NCBI RefSeq assembly: GCF_027744825.2
Contig: NC_071349.1
Span: 18,352,501-18,416,500, forward strand
Direction of reading: 5' to 3'
From: Synchiropus splendidus
Taxonomy: Eukaryota; Chordata; Actinopteri; Syngnathiformes; Callionymidae
DNA length: 64,000 nucleotides
Shown here: one piece after another, positions 1-13,300 of the stretch
Layout of the letters: each line of letters begins with the position of its first letter
Numbering within the stretch: position 1 is the first letter of the stretch
Translations under genes and position numbers: made by a program
Notes under the pieces: model-generated
Databases searched by the model: none
What the model was told of the DNA's origin: nothing
What the model saw: only the letters and a program-made list of their open reading frames with translations

Positions 1-1371
1 ACGGAGTCGAGATCGTCGGGTTTTTTTGAAACGGACTTGTATTTTTGAGTTGACGGAACGGAAGGTCAGTCGTGTTTTCCTGGCAGTAGCATATTGAGAT
101 AACAGCGAGGACCATTGTGCGACTGTTGTTCTCTGTTCATCTGAGCGAAGAGTCCTCAGACTTTTCCCGCCCCACATACCTGCTCTGGATTCCACCAGGA
201 GGTGCGTTTGAAGGGGCCCCGTTACGCTCCACCATGCTTCAAGAGTTATCTGCCGTGTGAAGAGGAAACGTCACCCTAACAAATACTGAGCTCTGAAGGA
301 ACGATGTCCATTTATTTCAGAGAAATTTTTGCCAAAACCAAACGCGCTGTTTCAGCGATTTCGTAGCTGGAGATCACACTAGCTTGTTTATTGAACCCAC
401 AAAGGATCATGGAAATCGTGGTCTAAAAAGTGGAGTGGATTACATTTGGTTTTTCAAGCCAAAAACAGTAAATAAGTCTGTTATTAGCTTGTTAATAGTT
501 CATATGTATTCCCCAAATCCAATATATGTAGCTTTGTTGCTATCAGTTGTGGTTAACCTGTCGCTGGAGGCCATTTTTGTAGTCCTTGTTCCTGTTTTCA
601 TTCATTGTAGAGAGCAAACTATTGATAGAAAAGACATGACTTTGATATGGTGCTATTCTGTTCTGCATGTGAGATTCCCTGAATGAAAAACAGTCGCACT
701 GCAACTGGGCCTCTTTAGAAGATTCCCAAGCCACCTCTCAGGACTTGGTGGAATGAGGAAGGAGTTAGGAGCAACTTCTCTTCTGTGAGGTTAAACTCAT
801 TACAGGCTTTGTGTCTCAATCGCCCTTCAGAGACTCTGAGTAGAACGTCTGCTCCTCCAGGAGAAGGCTGTTGAGTTGAAGTGTCCCGGAAAGATTGCAG
901 TGGTGGTGAGGTCTCTCAGGTGTTGGGAGGTCCTGACCCTGAGTGAGAGCAAGAAGACTTAGAAGTTCTGGATTTTGTTCATCTTTTCCGTTCGTCGTCT
1001 CTTCCTCTTCGGTCAGGTGTGAGTTGGAATCCGTGCTTCTGTGGAGAGCTTTGTCTTCTGGCTCAGCTCTTTCCTCTCCCCATGACTGATGATGGCGCAC
1101 TGATCCGTCCCTCACGGTTGTTCAAACTCCACCTGGACTGGACGTTCCTCTCGTATCCCAGTGAGAACCATGTTCTCAGGCGTCCAGGTTCCTTGGCGGA
1201 TTCCTGTAATTCCAGAAAAATGACACTTCAGGCTTCTCTTTATAGAGTTGTGGATCAAAAGTAGATGCGCTTGAACTTCGCTCAGAGTTATTCTGAAGTC
1301 TCTCTCTGACGTACGGGTCTACACACCCCGCACCATGCATTGTTTGCTGAAGCCTGTTGGTGTCTCCTCAG
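1..1371. other. Left-edge non-coding sequence, presumed SNTG2 intron
   Basis: No exon with credible splice sites and homology is visible here. It lies directly upstream of an internal SNTG2 exon, so it is presumed intronic. Short open frames here have no recognisable content. Confidence 0.55.
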
Positions 1372-4300
1372 ATCAGCGCGGCCGACTGGGGACAAGCAGA
1401 GACGGCGTATCACCTCTATGAGGTCCTTTTCAAGGTTCACAAGGTAAGAGTTCTGAGATGGGCGGCTGCAGTGCTCCTCTCAGGCTGCTCGCCTGTTTTG
1501 CCCCGTTTTCCAGCAGATAGAGCAGCGTTTTTATTTGATCTTCCTCACTGAAGCGATGAAGCAACGCTCTCCCCGCCTGAGGTGGTGCTTCTCATCCTCA
1601 AAGCCAAAGTCAGAACAAAGAATTGATATCGTCTACCAGCATAAATCATAAATTACAATGTTTTCACCTTTTTTTCTGAATTTATTGCATCCATTCATCT
1701 AGGAAATCAAGTCAAGAAATGCGTCACTGTTTTGAACTCGAGTGAGATTTGATTCTCCGATGGACTCGCAGCGATGACGCTGATGTATTCACGTGTTTTA
1801 TGAAAGCTGTTTTCATCCCTCTGCGATCATTAGATGATAAACTTTCAAGTTATTGCTCGGCAAAGCTCAAAGATGTAGATTTTATCGCTTTTATTGCACT
1901 GATTTCAAAGTGCCTTTTGTTATTTTTATGCCTGACAGTGAATATTAATCTCTTCAAAACTTATTTAGTGATAACTTTAGTTTAATAAAAGTCAGTTTTA
2001 ATTCATTATTTCAATCCTAAATTAAGTTCAGTGACATTTTACATAATTTATATTTTGCATTTGTTGTCGGATTTGATGGTAAGTTTCCTGAGTTATTCAA
2101 GTAAAGACAGAATTTTGTGCAGAAAAGGTGTCATATATATATATAGAAGATAAAATAAAATAAATCCAAAAAATGCCCTGTATGTTTGCAAAATGTATTT
2201 TTTCCCCTATAAGTCTCATACAGGATACATTGCGTGACATGAAATATTGTTCTGACTCCATCAAAGAAGATTTACTTATTTATTTTTTTGACCAAAGTGT
2301 TTTCACAACTCAGTGAAATATTCTATAAATGATTATTTCATAGTTGTACAAAATTCTTTTATATATTTAATGTATTGAATTAAATAAAAATCACTGTGCA
2401 ATTTTTTACATGATCATGATCATCTTTATTTTTTGTGTAATTCTGAGGGAGGGAATATTGTATAATTTATTTGAATAATTTTATAAAATAAAATAAAAAA
2501 TAATAGGCCAGACTTTTAAACACAAAAATGGGAGACATTCTCTCAAAGTTCTCTGTTCTGCATTAAAAAACAAACTTCGTCTCGGTGAAAGTTGTCATCG
2601 TTTACTTTCGTTTTGGGCCGAGGATGTTTACTCACTGGTGATTCCGGTTCGAAACAGTGGCTGGAATAGGACTAAGAAAATCATGAAAATAAACAGATTA
2701 TCTTCAGCTGGGTGAAGTGGATTACCTGTCACTCGACGTCTTCCTTATGATGCACTGTCCCCGCCGCGGTTTGGCTCGCCGTAATAATTCTAATGTTCTG
2801 CTCCAGCTGTGGATGTCGGAGGACTGCTGGCTGCAGGCCAGACTCTACTTGGGTCTGGAACACTCTCCGCAGCAGCAGCAGGACAGCGAGTCCCTCTGCT
2901 TCAGTATTCTGGTGGGCCACGGACACAGCCACACGTTCAGGGTGGAGCTGGCCACCGAGCTGGCCGTCTGGGAGAAGTCCTTCCAAAGAGCCGTGTTCCT
3001 GGAGGTGCAGCGAATACGAGTGAGTCTTTGTCATGTGTGGCACATCCCTCATCCTCCGGTCGCCAGAACCAGCCATCCATTTAAGAGTCAAGCACAGTTT
3101 TAGCTAGCAAGACTCGTGCTGCTGTTTAGAAGAATTCTGAACGGAACACAAATTCACTAGTTTTAAGCCCACGAAGCTTTTGCGAAGGCAGGAAAGTGAC
3201 TAGGGAAAGTGAAATTAAACCTTGGCAGTCATGCAAATCTGCTTCACAATGCTATGTGGCATTAGCTCCCGCTAACCTTCAGTTTTGAAGACAGATAAAC
3301 CAGGCCATATGTATATGTGTGTTTTCAGTCCTGGCTCGTGGTGAGGAGGCGCAAGGCCTCAACTGCTTATCATGCTGTACGGCACGAGGACATCCATCGG
3401 GGCGGAGGTTTTGGGCGGTGAAGTAGAAAGATGCTTTCATCTAACAATGCGTGCTGGACTCATAAAACCCCAAGGGTCAAAGTTTTGTTGGATTTCCACC
3501 ACAACTGACTCTTAATGAGGCCACAGCTCTGGTTTGAGTCCCCCCCCCCCCCCCCCTCTCACGCGCCTGCTCTTGAATGGTGTCCAGGTCTTGGATGCAA
3601 AGTTATGTTCATTAAAAAACAAGCAAACAAGCAGCCTCATAAAGCTGGCAGAAAGACTCATCAAACACAGGCGCCATTAATGCTTTACGAGCTTCTGTGA
3701 AGAGTTTGGGCGAAATGAGTTTGCGGAAATGATCCTTTTGTCATTTTAGCTGTTCATCTGCTGGAGTGGTTTTAATTGTGTCACCTTCATATATAAAAAC
3801 AAAGGGACAGAATCGGCCCTGATTCATCACAGCCGACTGGAAAGAAGTCGCAGAGATCAATAGCCGAACTGCGGTCCTGGACAAACAGTAAGAAGGGGAA
3901 GGAAAGGGAATCGATATCCAGTGACTTCCATTTGACCTTCAAAGTCGCCCCCCCCCAGCTGTCGCGTGATATTGGCGAGTGTGTGTTCCAGTCCTTTGGT
4001 TTCCAAGCTATTTAAAGGGAGAACCATGGCAGCACTGACTGCTGTGGCCCCTACGCGGCGGTGGCTTTGGCCCCTCTCACCACTGCTGGACCTGATCCTG
4101 CTCCTCTAAACGTAAGCAGCCTGAACCAAACCCTGGTGACGCTGCTCCCCCGCGGTCCGGCTAAATGCATCATTAAACCTCAGAGGACGGAGATTTCAAA
4201 TCTGCGCTCATCAGTGCGCGGCATCTCGCATCTATTCCCATCACGCTGCTTACATAACAGCCTTTCTCTGAGCAGCCATCCCATTAGGACGAGGCCGTTT

Positions 4301-7300
4301 TTTTTTTTTTTTTTCCGAGCTGGAATCCGAGTCCTCATTTTGGATTCCGCACCGTTTGTCGCCAAAATTGTGTCCGACACGAACGTCCCGACGTTCACAT
4401 CAGGAGATATGAGCCGCTGTATACTGGTGTCCTTTGATCCTTCCTGAATGAAAGCGCCTTTTCATCCCTCTGTATCATGGATTCCAGCGCGTGTCATTAA
4501 TTACTCATCACGATTCCCTCGCGATAATGAAATGCTTCTGCAGATGACGGTGTTTTCCTTGGGCATTTTGTCTCCCCGTAACTTTAAATGGCTTCATCTG
4601 TCGCCACTTTCACCGAGCACTTCTCACTTCAGTGATCTGTTTAATTGCTTCCTCCACAAATTATGTAAAATAGTTAAGGTGGTCAGCTGGTTCAGAGATT
4701 TCCTGGTTAGGCCTCGCAGACAACAACCCTCTCCCGCGCATCGGAAGGTTTCCTTGTCATTGAAGAGACCCTTAGTTTAGGTCAAAAGCTCGTGACTCGT
4801 CTTTAATTTGGAGATCAAAGGAACAGCACCTTTTGCCACCATTACATGTCAATGGCCGTGAACCTTTCCTTGGAACGCTCACTACGGAACCCATTTTGAA
4901 TTTCAGGAAGTGATTCAGTTGTTTGAAAGTCAGGTGTAAAACTCTTTCTTGATTTAGGCAGTTGGATCTAGGAAGGAAACAGAAAGTTTCGTTCACCGCT
5001 TGAGGTTTGAGAACGTGTACCTTTCGTTCATTCATTTTCTTACACATATTTTTGAGTCGATTGCTTTGGTCTGCATGACTTGCCAGTGAGGGCACGGAGA
5101 TCTCGCGGGAGGTTGATGTCTACAAGAACCGAGCAGAAAGTGAGCCGACAGTGCTCCATTCTTACTGAACGGGAATGTTGAAAGAAATTGTCCTTGAATC
5201 CAAAAGTTATCAGCTTTGCTGAATGGTTTCCCCTCCTCCTGACGTCAAGCTTGAGTACGATGGTGCATTCCAGTTGTCCTCAGAACAGGGAAATTCCCAG
5301 CTCCTCCCTCACGATGTAGGAAGGTGGGAGAATTCTCAGCACCCCAAGTTCACAATCCAAGATGGCTTCCCCAAACATAAACAGCATGCAGAAGTTTAGA
5401 ACCATCCTGCAGTTTTGTGAACAAAAAGCATATTTATCGAGAAGTTGTTTATTTTCCGACAACACACTCTGACCTTGCAAACTGCTTAGCTGTGACATCT
5501 TTCCCGGCACAGACTCCCAACATCCAAGGTAACTGGAACGCTGCAAAACTTTTAATTGTATTTTGTTAAAGTGTGTAGTGCGGAAATGAACGCTTTGTGG
5601 CAGACGTGAAATTCTGCCTGTTTTGAGGGTTAAGTATACGTAGACATTTCGCAGTTTCACGTCATTATCAAGGGTCGAACCAGTGCTCGTACCGGCAACC
5701 TGCCTCCGCATCATCGCCAGCCCTATCATCCCAACGCGAAGTATTTATTCAGTTCACCTCTCAGGTCCTTTATTTCCAGGCTGTTTCTTGGTCATGTTTT
5801 CTGCAGAGGAAAACAGAGGGATTGTTCAGAATTTATTAAAGCCTATTATTTAAGTGCCTTCCTGAGAAATGACTTGCATATTTCACTGCTCCTGCTGTGG
5901 TCCTGTAATTCAACCTTCAGGTTTGAGTCTGTGTTGAACTTTAAATAAGCGATACACTGTCTCAGTTTCCCACGAAGGTGAAAAACGAAACAGCTCTATC
6001 TCCTTCAAGCTTATCACCCTAACAGCGGATTTTTCAGTCCTTAAATAAGATCGTTTTCAGAGATTATGAAATGATGTCACTTCGGGTCAGGCTGCTCTCC
6101 AGGAGCCGGCGGTATCTCTTTAAGAAGTCGCTCCATCTCTGCCCCTTTCACCCCTTCAAAGCAGCCAACGCGCTGCTCAAAGTGCAATGAAGCCCACGGG
6201 CGGCGCTCCAACTGTTAAAGAGGGACGGCGGCGGCGGCGACGGGTACAACAAAGCGGAGCACCTGTCAGAGACGCTTTAAGTCACTGCCACCACCCGCCA
6301 CTCCAGGCCAGAATTCAACTTTTGAAATGTGTTGGATAACGTTGAGTTGGTCCAAAAGCTTGCTTGGCTCGGACCAGGGGAGCGATCGGTGTTAAAGTCC
6401 CAGGAAGCTCAGATCATCTCTTTATGTTCTGAGGAATGGAATTGACGCAGATCATTTCGTAATCCCACTCATCTCATTCACTCACTGTGCTGGTTGAGGA
6501 GAATCTTTGATTAAAGTCATATTTTTATGTATTCAGCGCTCATTCGGCTCCGTTATGATCACACATTGACTCTCAGAGCTCTGAGGGAGCGGCTAAAGCC
6601 TATCCCTGTCAGGACCAATAATCCTTTAAGTCTGCGTCGGATGTGCTCGGGGAAGCTCGCTCGGCACAAGGTGCGTGAGCCGCCACCACAGGCTTCAACA
6701 GTGGTTCTTCTCTGGGTCTCCCACGGATGACTGAGCTTCTGTCTCTAAGCAGAGGAAGCGCATCTGCATCTTGATCTGTCCGTCGCTACAAAGCTGGTGA
6801 CCATGGTGTGGAATTCAACCAGTCAATGGAGAGTTTTGTGTTTGGACACGACAGACCCATCTCATCCCATCGTTCCTTCTCTGAGAAATACTTGAACCAC
6901 CCCATTGTTTGCTCCTGTCCTACCAGTACAGAGCATTCCACTGTTTCTCACTGAGAATAAGAACAACTGATAAAAAAAAGTGCTAGCAATGCTATGACTT
7001 AAACTACATTTTAGTAGTTTTTGCTAAATGGATGAAAAAGACTATATATACTGTAGTACACCCTTGCAATATTTTGGTTCTTTTGATCGCACAATATTTG
7101 TTTTTGAGATCCCGAGATCCCGTATACTAGCGGCTGAAATGAGCTTTCCCTACTGGGTGGTGGGCATCATCCTGAGAAATAGTGGCGAGGAGGTGGGTCA
7201 CTTGAGAGAGACTCGGAGTAGAGCCGCTGCTTCTCGGCATTGAGAGGAGTCAGTTGATATGTTTCGGGCATCAGATGAGGACGCCCCCTGGAGGCCTCCC

Positions 7301-10300
7301 TTCGGAGGTGTTTCAAACACGGCCAGCTGGGAGGGGCCCGAGGGGTCGACCCAGGACCAGCTGGTGGGTGTTGCCCAGGAGAAGGGCGTTTTCTCAACCA
7401 ACAATATTGAATAAATAATAAAATAATAGTAAGAGCAAAGGTTATGGTCGGTGAGAAAGCCCCTGCTTTGTTTTCTCGTGACCTGGCTGTTGTTGTTGTG
7501 GGTTGCAGAGTCACATCACTCACGTGCCGTCACTACGATGAGTTAGAGTCAAAGTTCAAATGTGTTTCAGCAGCAATATTTTGTAATGGCTTAAAGGAAT
7601 GATGTCGTACTGCGCTGTTGTTGCGTAGGAGGTCAGAGGGCCTCCAGATGGTGCCAAATCAGTTTCTTGGCCGTTGCACAGGCTTCTAGTCGCTCCGTGT
7701 CCCAGTCCCCTCCTGGCTGAGGACGCCAGACCCTCGTTGAGAGGCACATTTGACTCCGTCATTATTAATGGATTGTCGCTATAATCGCCGACGTCATGTT
7801 AAGATTAGATTGTTCACTTGGCTCTGGATCTTTGGGCGGGGGAACTTTATGAAGAGTGGCCTGCCTCCATTTGTCTGCGCTGAATATGGAAGAGAACTAT
7901 ATAAAGTTGGGGGTATTAATCTTGTTCGCAGTAGCAAATGGTGACTGGACGAAATTGCCTTGAGTCATGATGTTGCTTACAATAGCTGAGGAAGAGTTAA
8001 GTGGTATTGTGTGGGCAGGCTTTCCCAAGGTTTCAACCCTGTTAATACTTGGGCAGGGTTTTCTTCCAACCGGTGGGGAGCTGACTCTCGGATCTCTGAG
8101 AAACAAAACTGATCATTTCACTTGTCAGTCTGTAGGACTGTTGTCTTTCATTTGAAGGGGATGAAAAATTGTCTTTTTCTGCGTTCTCAATCGATCAATA
8201 GTAGCTGGACTGCTCCTCACACTGCAATGTGCTGCTCCTCAATGCAGTGTACTACTAGTACTTTTGACATGAAAAGCACACTGCATTATACACACATTTT
8301 TTGACAAACTGTGTTAATAATAAGGTCATTAGCTAGTACACTAGAGGACAGTTATAGTGGTACATTCACACAAAGTGAGACTGACTCTCACGTCCAAATG
8401 GTTGTTGACAGAAATGACTTGCCCCTGTACGCAAGACGCCTTTTCTGTCTGTTGCTGTTCATTACTTTCACCATAATGTTATTGATTATTGTTACTATTA
8501 ATGCCTCAGGAAGCTCTTTGGATTAGTGTTAGAGTGTGATGGTGCCCCTGAAGTGTTACTTCACTCTGGGATGGTGAGAACAAGTATAGTCGTGTGGGAA
8601 CTATAAAAACAATTACACACCACTGCCACCATAAAACCTGGTCTCTGGTTAACAAGCTGCAACTTCTTTCTGAAGTTTGGGTTTTCCAACTTGTGCTGCG
8701 AGAAACGCGAAGAAGCTGCGACCCTGTCGGCCCAAACTTCGCATCTCTGCACCCGTATTCGTACAGGTTGCTTTAAATAGCAATTTGACACATTAAACGT
8801 AGGATGAGTGGAGCGCCACCCCATGGCTTACTTGACCCCAGCCTACGTCTTCACATGTCCCGCTGCTAATGCGACAACATGCAACGCTGAAGGCTGCCTT
8901 TTTTGTCAGTGTAGGACGCAAAAAGCAACTTTGCCAACGTCGGTATATGGCACCATGTGAGTGAGGATGGGTTGTTTTCCACCTCTGCGTTGACTTTGCC
9001 TCATTTTAAATCTGTTTAAATCGGTTGCCTTGGACACATGTATTTGCTCGCCTTTAGTGTGTGAACGCGCCTTCAGACATAAATAAACAGTTGACGAATT
9101 CCTCCGCCACATTCAGGAGGTACTGTACTGAAGTGCAAGATTTGTATTCACCACAAAAAACATTTTAAGACAGAATGGCAATGTGTACGACTCAAGCAAC
9201 GTGAAGTCGATGTTGAACACGTTACACGCTAGTCAGGGACCAACAGTATTTATTACATACGGACAGTTAGCAATTGAGAAATGAATCGTCACTGACACGT
9301 CCAGTGTATTTTGTAGATCTGCGCCTGCGAAACGGATCACGGGCCAGAGACCTGCGGACACTCCCGCCGTGAGCGCATAAATCTTTGCTCAAGAACATGC
9401 AAAACAATTAGCGATCGAACTCGCCTGACACGGGTCAATACAGCTAATAAATTAGCCGCCAGATAGTAGCCACGTTGCAAGCGATTAAATTCTGGTTTCC
9501 GCTAAACTGTTCCCGTCACGTTCGATAGACATCCTGCGGGTCGGTGGACAGTCTTCGTGTTGTTAGTAAAATAAGTTTGACAGTGCAGTTAACCGCAAAT
9601 GGAACCAGACTCAGCAGTGCAGTGAGAGACGTAAAGTATCCAGAAGCCGCGACGCTGCAGAAATTTCCTTCTCCACATCTCCCTCAGAGATAAACAAACA
9701 TCCGCAGTCGGCATAAGTCGCAGGTTTGCGTAATGAGTGGAATCTTTAAGTGACCCTGTCTGTTGTTCTCCGGCTGTGGAGCAAACAAAATAAAATATGA
9801 TAATGCAGCACTTTTCTGTCTTTTATTTATGCAAATACACCGAGAAAAGATTTCCATGTTCGGGTGAATCTGGGAGCCAATTAGAAGACGACGCCCCGAA
9901 GAGAATTCAGACTGGTCCGGCTTGGTTTAACCGTAAAATTGATTCAGCGTTGGCATGACATGAAGGCAAAACTGTCCGAGCAGCACTTTTTCTGTTTTCC
10001 CCCCTCTTTGATGCTCTTTATTTTCTGCTGCGTCCCAACACAGAGGAGCTGCTTTTAGCTCGCAGCTGGGGCTCCGGTTCACACTAATCGCTCTGCTTAT
10101 TTTGAACTCCGCTTGAATTGACTGTGAGTTATCCATCAACCATAAGTCAGAAGCTCCCTGCCAGGTCTGGAGCGGGGCTACTCAGTACGTGGCCTGGGGG
10201 CCACATCCAGCCCAGTAAGACTTTTCAGTTGGTCACCCCAATCATGTCAATAATTCTGGCTAAATAGTAGCTGTTGACTAGTGTTGTAGTACTCCAGACT

Positions 10301-13300
10301 GGTCTCAAGACGGACCAACAGACTCAAGAACTCTTTTGTACACCATGCCATCGTACTCTACAACTCCTCACTTGGGAGGAGGAAGTGGTAGGGTACACTA
10401 TGCTACACTCCATAGTAATGGACACTTGTTCAATGTGCAACAACCATCTCGCTGGTGCAATAACCTATTTTAATCTAGTTTTGTTTTTTTGTTTTTTTTC
10501 TGTGTGATGCTCTTCCTGACTGGAAGCCCTTTCTTGCCTCTATTGTAACTTTCCTGGAGGGAGTCATCCCAAAGGGATCAATAAAGTCAAGTCTAAGTCT
10601 AAGAACGCTGTTTTAGGGTCTCGGTCTTGTTTCAGGCTCAGACTGGGCAGACTCAGGATTTCTTCTCGAGACCAGTCCAGACTCACCGAGGAAAGAGCCA
10701 TCATTGGGGAGCATAATTCATAAAAGAAATATTCTGGCTCATTTGTTCAGTTTTGGTTTGGATTTTATATGATATGAAGGGTCTCAAACTGATCCGCAGA
10801 AGGCCCACAGTGGGTGCTGGTTTTTGTTGTAGGAAACCCAGAATGAGACTCTTATACTCTTATATAAACTGACTTGGTCTTGTTGCTGTCTCGACCTCTA
10901 AATGTCTCGGTTTCATCCTGGTCTTGATACTTTCAGTCTCGAGTGTCTTGTTGTTGTGGTCTTGACTACAACGCTACTGTTGACATTAAAAATAAGAATC
11001 TTTTTTTTGACAGTGAATGAACTGCAAAATACACATTTTCTGAAATCGGTGGGAAGAGCAGTTAGGTTGTGAGTTTGCCTTTTATTATACAGTTGAGAAA
11101 CCTTGGTTTAGATTAGAAGACCAAAGATTAGAAGGTGTGGTTTGTTGGTTTGAGAAGACATTACCACCAGTAAAAGCAAGTAAAAAACATTTTTACTCGC
11201 CAACATGCAACATAAAAGGCTGTTGGGCCCAAAACTCCACTTGCAAATGGATGTTATTTGACACATCAGGAGTGAGAATTGGTTGCATGACACCAGTATT
11301 GGTGTTGGTTTCCGCTGACAGCTGGTGGAAATGCTCTGGTTGCCTCCCATTCTTCAACTGTGTGAGCCGTTGTTGAGCAGGACTTGTGTAATGATAAGAG
11401 CTACTTCTTGTCCTCTACAATTTGGACACCGTGTTCCAGCAGGATAGATCCGTGAATGTTGTCGGTCGAAACATACATGTTCCAAATTGTCAACCCAAAA
11501 AATTGCTCCTCATTTGACTTGTTCTGCTTGGCAGTGGAAGATCCTGGGGGTCAGGCCTGTAAGGTCCGTCGAACCACATGGAACTGGGACAGTGAAAATG
11601 GGCTGTCAGTCACGTTGAAGTGGTCGGAAGGAGGTCAAACAGCCGTCTATTCTTGTTGAATCGCCTCGTCTTTGAAAGGCAGGAAGCATTTCGGACTGAA
11701 AACCTGGTCACTGCTGAGAAGCGTCGCCTTCAGCCAGGATGTGGTTACTATACATCAGCTCAGTTTCAGGATTTCAACAACTCTCCCACACAATGTTCCT
11801 CACACACTCACACGCTTTTCGTACACCTGCCCTCAATGTCATTATACTTCCCACTCATGACTTCTGTCTCACTCTGCTGAGGGGATTTTCTTGAGAAAAA
11901 TATATTCCACGGTTCTAAATCCTTCGGAAAAATCCCCTCCAATTAGTCAAGAGTAGTGACTGCTCACCATGTCACAACAGCAGCGACAGCAGGAACATTA
12001 CGCCTGGTCTGTCTCTCTTATCCCTGTCACAGCTGAATTCACCTCGCCGCCACAGGCTGGGGGGCGGGAGGGGGGTTCGAGATCTCGGAGCGGAAGAAGC
12101 ACTCTCGCTGTAAACGGACCTGTGCACTCCCGTCGCCATATTCACTGCACTTTATAATTAAACTCTGCTGCTGTGTTCTCCGGGGACGGAGGGAAATACA
12201 TACGCAGGAAATCTCCAGGAAAAGCTTAGCCTTATTGATATTCTGATCAAGTGGACAACACAAGTGAAATGAAGTCATGTGGCAAGGCGAAATGCTGCTC
12301 CACAGAGTCTGGCACGCGCAGCTGCTCTCAGAAGAGCGGCGCACAAGTCGCACGTCTCTCTGTCTCTCCATCCGTCCGTCTGTCTGTCCGTCCGTCCTGT
12401 GTGTTGACGGTTGTCAAGTGGAATTCTCCGGCGCGTTAACGCATTTGGCTTTCAATTGGATCGAATGTTTCCCCCTAAGCTAACCAATCTAACTGGGCAT
12501 GTAAGGCTTCATGAATCCTCAGGGTCTGAGCTCAGTAGGTGGCGCTCTAGGTTAAAAAATGATTCAAGATCTCCTTGAAATGGTCGTTTAAATCCAAAGA
12601 TTTTAGAGCAGAGAGTGGCAAAAAATGAGGAGGACTCTGTTTCACGAAGCTTTGTGAAACCGCCACTAGTCCAAAGGCAACGTGGAAGCCGGACTTCTAC
12701 GGCAACTGTGGACAAAAATGTGACGCCTTAGGAGCGAGAATGTCTTGGTTGCACTTCACCACAGAGATCCGTGACGAGGTTGGTGGGAGCGAACCTGAAG
12801 GTGGCGATGAGCTGAACTTCTTCAGTTCAGTAGGTGACACTTGGTTTTAAAATGATGTGAAGTTTGAATGTGGTTGTGTCTAGCCACTGAGCAGCGATTG
12901 CCCTGTTTCATGAAGCCTCACCACCACCTTGAGTTCTAGGGAGGAGTAGCCTGGAGGCCGCTGTGTTTCTGGCATGTAGGTGCCCACTCGGGTCGCCACT
13001 GTAGCAGTTGACCCTGCAGGTCAGGAACAGGTGATGCTTCCTCAGACAGAGAAATGGTCACGTCCTGATGGGTTGATGAGGCTTCATGAAACAGAGCTGA
13101 CTTGATGGCGCTATCTTCTTCAAGACGTGGTGTTGAACAACCATTTCAATGAAACTTCACATCGTATTCCAACGTAGAGCGCCCCCTACTGAGCTCTGAG
13201 AATGAGGACACTGTTTCATGAAGCCTCATCATTACTCCCGAGTGTCTTCAATATTTGCATCTAAAAGATACCTAAACCTGCCATCTGCCTCCATATCTGC

